Below are positions 1 to 6,287 of a stretch of DNA of 9,429 nucleotides, piece by piece (position 1 is the stretch's first letter; each line of letters starts with the position of its first letter). Position numbers and translations under genes: made by a program. Below the pieces are notes generated by a model. The model did no database searches. It was not told the origin of the DNA and was given only the letters and a program-made list of their open reading frames with translations. Source of the DNA: an uncultured Gammaproteobacteria bacterium (GTDB taxonomy: Bacteria > Pseudomonadota > Gammaproteobacteria > Pseudomonadales > Azotimanducaceae_A); assembly GCA_913041025.1 (NCBI GenBank), contig CAJWGQ010000112.1, forward strand, positions 1 through 9,429. Direction: 5' to 3'.

Positions 1-164
1 TCCAGGGACGCGAAGACCTACACAGAGGAATGTCCAGCGAGGATATTCTGATTACTGTCGGCGGAGGCGATGCCGGAGGGCACTCGGCTTTTATCCCCTC
101 TTGGAGCCGCACCAGAGGATCTTTAATGCAAACCAAACCCATCGGCGTTTGCATCGACTGTTAA
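1..164 (+). CDS. Unrecognised protein, C-terminal fragment
   Basis: An open frame enters from the left edge (first full codon at 3) and ends at TAA 162-164, giving about 53 residues with no stop. The visible part is glycine-rich in the middle (VGGGDAGGH) and ends in PIGVCIDC, so two cysteines lie three apart at the extreme C-terminus. I do not recognise the family. Support for coding: the frame runs to a stop 18 bases before the next start, where a Shine-Dalgarno AAGGAG (172-177) begins the next gene, as expected within an operon. Frame 2 is also open here, but its translation is arginine-rich and looks like a shadow. The gene is probably cotranscribed with the selenoprotein gene downstream. 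The terminal CxxC-like end next to a selenoprotein hints at redox chemistry, but that is speculation. Confidence 0.55.
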   Translation, partial: QGREDLHRGMSSEDILITVGGGDAGGHSAFIPSWSRTRGSLMQTKPIGVCIDC

Positions 165-182
165 CAAGACCAAGGAGAGCCT

Positions 183-704
183 ATGCAATTAGTTGACCCC
201 ACCTCGAGCGACCCTGGACAGAGCCATTCCAGAGCTCCTGCACTAAGCAGCTTAGAAGGAAAGACCATCGGCCTGCTATCTAACAGCAAGTTGAATGCTG
301 ACGTACTGCTCAAAGAAACTGCAGCGCTCTTTCAAATGGAGTACCGCTGCGACATAAGAAACGTGCGCTTCAAGCGTAACGCCAGCGCGCCGGCGCCGAG
401 CGAGACGATCGATAAGTTAGTTTCTGAGTGTGATTTCCTGATTACAGCAGCCGGCGACTGAGGCAGTTGTTCGACGTGCAGTTTGCATGACGGCATCACC
501 TTCGAACAAAGCGGCAAGCGAGCGGTCGTCTTATGCACGATCCCCTTTGAAGTCACCGCTAAAAATATCGCCAGGATGATGGGCTTACCAGATTATCCGT
601 TTACCTTGCTCGATCACCCTTTGGGGAGTAAGACACATAGCGAAGTGAAAGCACTCGCTAAAGTCGCCTACCAGCAGAGCCTACCTATCCTGTTAGAGGA
701 CTAG
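183..704 (+). CDS. UGSC-family selenoprotein (TGA read as selenocysteine)
   Basis: I read 183-704 as one 173-residue protein in which the in-frame TGA at 459-461 encodes selenocysteine (residue 93). Before it the protein reads ...DFLITAAGD, after it GSCSTCSLHDGITFEQ. This gives U93-G94-S95-C96, the hallmark UGSC motif of a known (seleno)protein family first noticed in marine metagenomes, with C99 also nearby. The frame stays open to TAG 702-704 and the downstream part looks like normal protein. The N-terminal half has a Rossmann-like opening (residues about 24-40, GKTIGLLSNSKLNADVLL). The start at ATG 183 has a good Shine-Dalgarno AAGGAG at 172-177. The protein is probably cytosolic, since no signal peptide or membrane span is seen. 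The Sec and C96 could form a selenenylsulfide redox pair; the substrate is unknown. The only later start candidate is TTG 483, inside the SECIS-like hairpin and without a ribosome binding site, which argues against a separate second gene. The next gene starts 7 bases downstream. A nonsense mutation is the alternative but is unlikely given the motif. Confidence 0.93.
459..495 (+). promoter_or_regulatory. Sec-encoding UGA and candidate bacterial SECIS hairpin
   Basis: Directly after the TGA (459-461) the RNA can fold into a hairpin. Bases 475-480 (CGTGCA) pair with 484-489 (TGCATG, one G-U), leaving a three-base apical loop GUU at 481-483. Below an A-A mismatch (474/490), 471-473 pair with 491-493 (one G-U). 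With U470 bulged, 468-469 can pair with 494-495. The apical G is the first loop base and lies 19 bases after the UGA. Known bacterial SECIS elements lie just downstream of the UGA inside the coding region and carry a G in the first two positions of a small apical loop, where SelB binds; the E. coli fdhF loop also presents GU. The pairing was done by eye, with no energy calculation. Confidence 0.75.
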
Positions 705-711
705 CCACTTG

Positions 712-1494
712 ATGCCAAATTATCCTGAAGAACTACACGTCGAGCACCACGACAATGGAGTTGTGGTCGCGACACTTAATCGCCCGGAGGTGCTTAATGC
801 CTTCAATGGCGCTTTAAGAATTGGCATCAAAGAGCTTGTTACCGAAGTTAAACAAAACAGCTCAGTACGCGCGCTTGTATTAACAGGAGCAGGAAACGCC
901 TTTTGTTCTGGTGCTGATCTACGCGCTGAAGACAGCAGACCCTGGCCTAGAGGCCCTGCGGATCCGGAATTTTCCTGGTGCGTTGAACTGCTCGAAATGC
1001 CCAAGCCTACGATCGCCGCCGTAAACGGTGTTGCCGCAGGAGGCGGTTTAGGAGTTGCCCTACTTTGTGATTTTAGAATTTGCTCAGACAAATCCAGGCT
1101 TATTCCGATCTGGAGCAAACGAGGCATTCATCCGGACGATCTGATCACCTGGACCTTACCTAGATTGGCTGGATATAGCCGAGCGCTTAAATGGCTTTAT
1201 TCAGGTGAGGATATCCCACTGCAGCAAGCAGAAGGAGCCGGGTTGATTGAGCCAATCGTATCAGAGAATGACCTAATGGATAAAACCATGGAATTTGCTA
1301 ATAAACTTGCTGCCGGACCGACCATCCAGTTCGCTCTGACCAAACAAGCGGTTCTTAAATCCCTCACCCGAGAGCCTTGGGATAGCGCTGCCCTTGAAAG
1401 CTGGGGCCAAGACAAAGCCCGAGAGACCATGGACTTTAAAGAAGGCATCAAAGCGTTTAAAGAAAGACGGCAGCCCGAATTTAAGGGAAAATAG
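712..1494 (+). CDS. Enoyl-CoA hydratase/isomerase family protein (crotonase fold)
   Basis: A 260-residue crotonase, normal length for the family. It shows the N-terminal NRPEVLNAF (23-31), the CoA and oxyanion-hole strand AFCSGADL (63-70), and the second oxyanion segment AAVNGVAAGGGLG (102-114). Both catalytic glutamates of classic hydratase are absent: by alignment to rat ECHS1, Glu144 is Gly114 and Glu164 is Trp134. Instead there is RGIHPDDL (137-144), where isomerase-type members such as PaaG carry a PD motif with a catalytic aspartate. It is therefore better called a double-bond isomerase or other crotonase reaction than a simple hydratase. The substrate is presumably an acyl-CoA from this cluster. 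The start is placed at ATG 712; TTG 709 is in frame but the AGAGGA at 695-700 suits ATG. The start lies 7 bases after the selenoprotein stop, indicating cotranscription. Confidence 0.9.
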   Translation: MPNYPEELHVEHHDNGVVVATLNRPEVLNAFNGALRIGIKELVTEVKQNSSVRALVLTGAGNAFCSGADLRAEDSRPWPRGPADPEFSWCVELLEMPKPTIAAVNGVAAGGGLGVALLCDFRICSDKSRLIPIWSKRGIHPDDLITWTLPRLAGYSRALKWLYSGEDIPLQQAEGAGLIEPIVSENDLMDKTMEFANKLAAGPTIQFALTKQAVLKSLTREPWDSAALESWGQDKARETMDFKEGIKAFKERRQPEFKGK

Positions 1495-1522
1495 CGCTAA
1501 CCTTTTTTGGCAAGCCATAACC

Positions 1523-2155
1523 ATGATTTCACTTATTAGTGGAGGTCAATATGCCGTCTTTATCCTGTTATTGGTGGCTTTATTGTTGTCTTTATCCTTC
1601 CATGAGTACGGTCATGCGATCGTCGCAAAATTCGAAGGAGACAATACTGCTCAGCAGCTAGGCCGACTCACCATCAACCCGATCAAGCATATAGACCCCT
1701 CGGGTCTGATCATGGTGATCTTGATCGGAATCGGTTACGCGAAACCTGTACCCGTAGATCCGCGTCAGTTTCGCTCTACGTTTTCCTATCTCAAGGTCGC
1801 CCTCGCCGGTCCGGGTATGAACCTCTTACTCGCAATCGTCAGTTGGAATTTTTTCCTGATCCTTAAAAATCAGGGAATAGAAAATGATGGAATAGATTTA
1901 TTCTTTATTTTGTTTGCCCAGATTAATTTGCTGCTGATGACTTTCAATCTTATTCCTTTAGGACCTCTGGATGGGCACTATGTGCTGCCCTACTTTCTTC
2001 CTCGGAAGCTCTCTTATCAATATCGCGTTCTCAATGAGCGCTACGGGCTTTGGGTGCTCCTGATCCTACTGGTTCTGACTTATTCCCTGCTGCCACTGGA
2101 GCAATACATGGGGAGTTATACGATGTGGGTGCTAGAGGCAATCAGCTGGGTGTGA
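1523..2155 (+). CDS. Site-2 protease family (M50) zinc membrane protease
   Basis: A 210-residue polytopic membrane protein with the M50 signature. The zinc motif HEYGH (residues 27-31) lies at the end of the first hydrophobic helix (about 10-31), with Glu28 as catalytic base. LGRLTINPIKHIDPSG (46-61) is typical of the short bacterial branch, and NLIPLGPLDG (142-151) supplies the third zinc ligand Asp150. Further hydrophobic segments are at about 62-72, 90-114, 126-147 and 175-190. There is no PDZ or CBS domain, so it belongs to the minimal S2P group rather than RseP. The frame extends upstream over the crotonase gene, but the ATG at 1523 gives the usual family N-terminus; no strong Shine-Dalgarno precedes it. 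It starts 28 bases after the crotonase stop. The family cleaves transmembrane segments, but the target here is unknown. Its location inside a catabolic cluster is unusual. Confidence 0.9.
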   Translation: MISLISGGQYAVFILLLVALLLSLSFHEYGHAIVAKFEGDNTAQQLGRLTINPIKHIDPSGLIMVILIGIGYAKPVPVDPRQFRSTFSYLKVALAGPGMNLLLAIVSWNFFLILKNQGIENDGIDLFFILFAQINLLLMTFNLIPLGPLDGHYVLPYFLPRKLSYQYRVLNERYGLWVLLILLVLTYSLLPLEQYMGSYTMWVLEAISWV

Positions 2156-2193
2156 GAGACAAAGAACCTTGATATTTAACGTTGATAAGAACA

Positions 2194-3564
2194 ATGAATG
2201 ATCTGGAAGTAGTAGTTGCCGGGGGCGGTAATGCGGCGCTATGTGCCGCGATCACTGCCAGGGAGAAAGGCGCCTCCGTGACACTGTTCGAATCAGCCCC
2301 CAGTAACATGCGCGGAGGCAACACTCGGCATACTAGAAACCTGCGCGCGAGTCACATTGGCCCTCTTGAAACCCTTGAGGAGTCCTATAGCGAAGACGAG
2401 TTTTGGGACGATATTCTGAAAGTAACTCAGGGCAATACCGATGAGAAGCTCACACATTTAATGATAAAACAAAGCAGCTCTCTGATGTCTTGGCTGAAGG
2501 AACGCGATGTCCATTTCCAACCCGCACTTAGCGGGACATTGAGCCTGCATCGAACAAACGCCTTCTTTTTAGGAGGAGGTAAAACACTCCTAAACAAACT
2601 TTACTCGCACGCCGAAAAAATAGGAGTCAAGGTAAGATACGATTCAGAAATTACGTCAGTCTCAATTTCTAACAATCGAGCCCATTCAATCGACGTCAAA
2701 ACAGCAACCGATACAACAACCTATGGCATCAAACATCTGATCGCAGCGAGCGGTGGTTTTCAGTCTAACGAGGAATGGATGCGCGAGGCCTGGGGCAAAA
2801 AAGCGGACAATTTTTTGATCCGAGGAACACCTTATAATCGGGGCACTCTGTTGAAGGCGCTCATCAATGCGGGTGCCAAAACAGTGGGCGATCCTACCCA
2901 GTGTCACGCGGTTGCCATCGATGCGCGAGCACCCAAATACGATGGTGGTATCGTCAGTCGACTCGACAGCGTGAGTTTTGGCATCGTCGTAAACCAGGAA
3001 GGCCACCGTTTTTATGACGAGGGAGAAGACTTTTGGCCTAAACGATACGCGATCTGGGGCAGACTCGTCGCTCAACAGCCTGGCCAAATTGCTTACTCCA
3101 TCGTCGATAACAAAGTTAAAGAACAGTTCATGCCCTCGATTTTTCCTCCGATCGAAGGATCAAGCCTTGAAGATTTAGCGGCCAAGCTTAAGATTGATCC
3201 GTCAATTCTTAAGGCCACCGTTGAGCAATTCAACCGAGCCGTTCAACACGGCGATTACGACTCCTCTAAATTGGATGGCAAACAAACACTCGGGCTTAGT
3301 CCAGACAAAACCAACTGGGCTTTGACCTTGGACTCTCCCCCTTTCCTTGCTTATCCATTAAAGCCTGGTATCACCTTCACCTACCTCGGGCTAAAAATAA
3401 ATGAGCGTGCTGAAGTGCTTAACACAGACGATACACCCTTTGATAATGTCACGGCAGCCGGAGAGATCATGGCAGGAAACATCTTGGGCGAAGGTTATTG
3501 TGCGGGCACAGGCATGACGATCGGTGGAGTATTTGGCAGAATCGCTGGTAACGTTTCCCCATGA
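2194..3564 (+). CDS. tcuA: FAD-dependent tricarballylate dehydrogenase-like protein (TcuA)
   Basis: A 456-residue flavoprotein of the fumarate reductase/succinate dehydrogenase FAD superfamily, full length for TcuA. The N-terminus has the dinucleotide fold VVVAGGGNAAL (6-16), ending in an acidic residue Glu33. It is followed by RGGNTRHTRN (40-49), which marks the TcuA group. The C-terminal FAD-binding part is NVTAAGEIMAGNILGEGYCAGTGM (about 418-441, with TAAGE and GxGYxAGxGM as the key elements) and ends in GGVFGRIAG. TcuA oxidises tricarballylate to cis-aconitate in Salmonella and passes electrons to TcuB. The stop overlaps the tcuB start by 4 bases (ATGA), so the pair is translationally coupled. 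The start at ATG 2194 is preferred over TTG 2182, although neither has a strong Shine-Dalgarno. The true substrate may be another tricarboxylate or dicarboxylate: no TcuC transporter or TcuR regulator is in the window, and CoA-handling genes surround it. Confidence 0.88.
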   Translation: MNDLEVVVAGGGNAALCAAITAREKGASVTLFESAPSNMRGGNTRHTRNLRASHIGPLETLEESYSEDEFWDDILKVTQGNTDEKLTHLMIKQSSSLMSWLKERDVHFQPALSGTLSLHRTNAFFLGGGKTLLNKLYSHAEKIGVKVRYDSEITSVSISNNRAHSIDVKTATDTTTYGIKHLIAASGGFQSNEEWMREAWGKKADNFLIRGTPYNRGTLLKALINAGAKTVGDPTQCHAVAIDARAPKYDGGIVSRLDSVSFGIVVNQEGHRFYDEGEDFWPKRYAIWGRLVAQQPGQIAYSIVDNKVKEQFMPSIFPPIEGSSLEDLAAKLKIDPSILKATVEQFNRAVQHGDYDSSKLDGKQTLGLSPDKTNWALTLDSPPFLAYPLKPGITFTYLGLKINERAEVLNTDDTPFDNVTAAGEIMAGNILGEGYCAGTGMTIGGVFGRIAGNVSP

Positions 3565-4679
3565 ACACTTCTGTAATAGTTAAAGAGTCCCAAGCCGAAG
3601 ACGAACTGCGCCGGATGATGACCGTCTGCAACGCCTGCCGCTATTGCGAGGGGTTCTGTGCGGTATTCCCTGCCATGACGCAGCGGCGAGAGTTCACGTC
3701 AAATGATCTCACTTATCTGAGTAATCTCTGTCACAACTGCAATGCCTGTTACCATGGTTGCCAGTACATCGCTCCCCACGAATTCGACATCAATATCCCA
3801 AAAAAAATGGCTGAAATACGAGGCAACTCCTATGAACAATTTGCCTGGCCACAACGCCTTTCAGGCTTGTTCGAACGCTCTGGGCTTTCAACCACCCTCG
3901 CGGTGACTTTTTCTATGTTGTTGATTTTTTCGCTTCTATTGGTTTTAAAAGATCCAGCGACTTTAATTCAGGCCGAAACTGGACCTGGGTCTTTTTATCG
4001 CGTCATCACGCATCAATTGATGGTGATCAGTGCAGGTTCTACTTCGACCTTTGCGCTGATAGCCATAAGCATAGGATTGTGGAGATTCTGGCGACATTGT
4101 GCGCTCGAGAAACTACGAATGATTGACCTTATCACGGCTTTCAACAATGTGGCCAAGCTCACCTATCTGGGGGGTGACCAGCAGGAGGGCTGTAACGACG
4201 TCGACGATTCATTTTCAAATCACCGACGCTATTTCCACCAAGGTGTGATGTGGGGATTTATGATGTGTTTCGCTTCCACATGCGTCGCGACTTTTTATGA
4301 CTACTTTCTAGAGCTGGAGGCTCCTTACGGATACCTCTCGATACCGGTACTACTTGGCACCATAGGAGGGATCGGGATGGTCATTGGCTGCATTGGTCTT
4401 TGGGTGATCAAGTTACACAGCGACCCAAATCCGCGCGCTTCAATGCAATCAGGACTGGATTATTCGTTCATCATCATGCTATTTCTATCGAGCGCAAGCG
4501 GGCTCATCCTTCTGGTTTTAAGAGAAACCTCGCTGATGCCAATCTTACTGGCGATACACTTGGCGATAGTCCTCTCGCTGTTCGTCATGCTCCCCTACAG
4601 CAAATTCGTGCACGCAGGCTATCGCTTCATCGCCCTGATCAAGTTTTCACAGGAAACCAATCGTGACCGACAACACTAG
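3561..4679 (+). CDS. tcuB: Tricarballylate utilization-type 4Fe-4S membrane protein (TcuB)
   Basis: A 372-residue protein. Its N-terminal cytosolic domain holds two cysteine clusters, C23-x2-C26-x2-C29-x3-C33 and C57-x2-C60-x2-C63-x3-C67, fitting two 4Fe-4S centres. The C-terminal two thirds carries about six hydrophobic segments, beginning near 111-129 and ending with a helix just before KFVHAGYRF, whose His may ligate heme. This is the TcuB/CitB layout. TcuB reoxidises the reduced FAD of TcuA and delivers electrons to the quinone pool at the inner membrane. The length is normal. The ATG overlaps the tcuA stop by 4 bases, and the 3' end overlaps tesB by 17 bases. An internal frame within 4400-4666 is a shadow. 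Confidence 0.9.
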   Translation: MNTSVIVKESQAEDELRRMMTVCNACRYCEGFCAVFPAMTQRREFTSNDLTYLSNLCHNCNACYHGCQYIAPHEFDINIPKKMAEIRGNSYEQFAWPQRLSGLFERSGLSTTLAVTFSMLLIFSLLLVLKDPATLIQAETGPGSFYRVITHQLMVISAGSTSTFALIAISIGLWRFWRHCALEKLRMIDLITAFNNVAKLTYLGGDQQEGCNDVDDSFSNHRRYFHQGVMWGFMMCFASTCVATFYDYFLELEAPYGYLSIPVLLGTIGGIGMVIGCIGLWVIKLHSDPNPRASMQSGLDYSFIIMLFLSSASGLILLVLRETSLMPILLAIHLAIVLSLFVMLPYSKFVHAGYRFIALIKFSQETNRDRQH

Positions 4680-5484
4680 CCCAGTAACAAAGCTACTCGC
4701 TAAACTCGATCTGAAAGCCATTTCTGCCAATGAGTTCGTTGGCGGGTCAGGTGTCGGAGGGGTAACTGTAGAAAATCGCCTTTTTGGAGGCCTTCTGGTT
4801 GCGCAAGCTTTCATGGCGGCAGCACAAACCAGCTCACTCAAATTACACTCACTACACTCTTACTTTTTAAGGCCTGCCAGACCCAATCAGCCGATTCACT
4901 TCAAGGTCTCGTCCATCAAGGAAGGAAAAAACTTTCATGTGCGACTTGTTGAGGCAGTACAAGCTGAGAGCGAAATTTTTCATATGCAGGCAAGCTTCAC
5001 CCGAGAACTTGAGGGTCCTAGCCATCAGGACATCGTACCCGAGGTGGCCGAGCCTGAATCTTGCCCGAATCGCGATGAACTCAGAGGACGAGACAAAAAC
5101 GACGCGCCCATCGATGTGCGAATGGCAACACCCATCACAGCATCAGAAGCACTTCCTCCTGAACAACATATCTGGCTTAAACCAACTGACAATCTGCCGG
5201 AAAACCCCAATCTGCATCTCGCCTTACTCATTTATGCGAGCGATCGAACACTCCTCGACACCGCTTGGAGGCCGCATGCACATTTAGGCGAACACACGGG
5301 CGCCAGTCTAGACCACGCCGTATGGGTCCATAACACAACGAACTTTAACAAGTGGCATCTTTATACCATGAACAGTCCAGCCTCCGGTTCAGGGAGAGGA
5401 CTAGCCTTTGGAGGCATTCATGACGAAAACGGGAGAAGAATACTCAGCACGGCCCAGGAAGGCGTCATGCGCCTAAAGGATTAA
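4663..5484 (+). CDS. tesB: Acyl-CoA thioesterase II family protein (TesB-like)
   Basis: A 273-residue double hot-dog thioesterase, close to the E. coli TesB length (286). The N-terminal hot-dog includes NRLFGGLLVAQAFMAA and LHSLHSYFLRPA. The C-terminal hot-dog shows SLDHAVWVH (Asp217), then a serine-rich PASGSGRG (239-246), then TAQEG (Gln265). These correspond to the Asp, Ser/Thr and Gln that activate water in TesB. The enzyme hydrolyses acyl-CoA to free acid and CoA. The start is GTG 4663 with AGGA at 4651-4654; it lies within the end of tcuB (17-base overlap), so translational coupling is likely. It is the last gene of the + strand cluster. Thirty-five bases separate it from the convergent crotonase, and I see no convincing intrinsic terminator there. 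TesB here may release acid products or relieve CoA sequestration. Confidence 0.9.
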   Translation: MTDNTSPVTKLLAKLDLKAISANEFVGGSGVGGVTVENRLFGGLLVAQAFMAAAQTSSLKLHSLHSYFLRPARPNQPIHFKVSSIKEGKNFHVRLVEAVQAESEIFHMQASFTRELEGPSHQDIVPEVAEPESCPNRDELRGRDKNDAPIDVRMATPITASEALPPEQHIWLKPTDNLPENPNLHLALLIYASDRTLLDTAWRPHAHLGEHTGASLDHAVWVHNTTNFNKWHLYTMNSPASGSGRGLAFGGIHDENGRRILSTAQEGVMRLKD

Positions 5485-5519
5485 TACTCTAAAAGCCCTG
5501 CGCTGATCTTCTGTTTCAG

Positions 5520-6287
5520 TCAAAAATCACCCAGTCGCTCACCAGTATCATCTATATCGGGATACTCTTTGGCCAACTCGGCGCTCAGAGCGTCGGGCAT
5601 CGACAGAGCCTCCTCGGACAGTCGGTAAAGGTCTTTGATCGCACCTAACGCAGAACGCGAATTTCGGGCGATACTCTCCGCACAATCCAAAGTAACTCGA
5701 TCAAGATCTTCTCTGGTTTCCATTGCTTGATTAGCAATTCCAAGTTCTACTGCTTCGGCGCCAAGAAAAGTTCGAGCCGTATAGGAAAGTTCCTTTGCTC
5801 GACGAATCCCAACAGCCTGAGATAAAGTTTGAGTCATTCCCCAGGTTGGTCTCAGACCGAACTTCGCGTGCGTATCACCAAACTTGGTGTCTACGGTCGT
5901 CAAAACAAAGTCACAGTGCAAAGCCATTTCAAGAGCGCCGGTAAAGCAAGCACCATGAACCTTCGCGATGACAGGACACCGACAATCACGAATCGCGGTA
6001 TACGCTACTCGAGCCGGCTCATCAAAGAGGTCACCCACTTTACCTCCTTTCGGATTGATACCCTGGAGGACCTTCAGATCGACTCCCGCCGAGAACGCCT
6101 TGCCCTTGCCTTCTAAAATCACTACGACAATGGATAAATCGTTTTCGATGAGCCCGAGTAATCGTGCGAGCTCTTCAAGCATTTCCGGTCGAAAAGCGTT
6201 AAGCGCATCAGGCCGGTTCAATCGAATAAAACACACCGCTCCAGATTGCTCTATCTCAACCATGGATATTGAAGACTCTATCATCAT
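5520..6287 (-). CDS. Enoyl-CoA hydratase/isomerase family protein
   Basis: A 255-residue crotonase with LNRPDALNAF (23-32), KAFSAGVDL (63-71) and the oxyanion segment KVHGACFTGALEMALHCD (109-126). The first catalytic glutamate position is kept (Glu120). The second is His140 in KFGDTHAKFGLRPTWGM, a variant of the FADTHARxG pattern found in a distinct bacterial enoyl-CoA hydratase subgroup. Single-Glu crotonases can be hydratases or act on other acyl-CoA chemistries, so the reaction is not fixed. The ATG at 6287 overlaps the stop of the upstream reductase gene (ATGA) and has a strong GAAGGGAAGG ribosome site, which decides this start over the adjacent second ATG. It is the last gene of a - strand unit with the SDR and perhaps the desaturase. 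Confidence 0.9.
   Translation of the reverse strand: MMIESSISMVEIEQSGAVCFIRLNRPDALNAFRPEMLEELARLLGLIENDLSIVVVILEGKGKAFSAGVDLKVLQGINPKGGKVGDLFDEPARVAYTAIRDCRCPVIAKVHGACFTGALEMALHCDFVLTTVDTKFGDTHAKFGLRPTWGMTQTLSQAVGIRRAKELSYTARTFLGAEAVELGIANQAMETREDLDRVTLDCAESIARNSRSALGAIKDLYRLSEEALSMPDALSAELAKEYPDIDDTGERLGDF

Noticed and set aside
183..461. Pseudogene with a nonsense mutation
   Set aside because: The TGA coincides with the Sec position of a known selenoprotein motif, the downstream frame is intact, and a SECIS-like hairpin follows.
483..704. Separate 73-residue protein starting at TTG 483
   Set aside because: The start is within the hairpin, has no ribosome site, and the sequence is the in-frame continuation of the UGSC motif after the Sec codon.
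720..1127. 135-residue minus-strand ORF
   Set aside because: Antisense shadow of the first crotonase; low-complexity serine/proline-rich translation.
1394..1522. N-terminal extension of the M50 protease
   Set aside because: The 43 extra codons overlap the crotonase 3' end, are lysine-rich and unlike the family; ATG 1523 gives the standard N-terminus.
2686..3087. 133-residue minus-strand ORF
   Set aside because: Antisense shadow of tcuA with no family resemblance and no ribosome site.
5485..5519. Bidirectional terminator between convergent genes
   Set aside because: Only short arms (CTGA/TCAG) are present and there is no GC-rich stem with a T-run in either direction.
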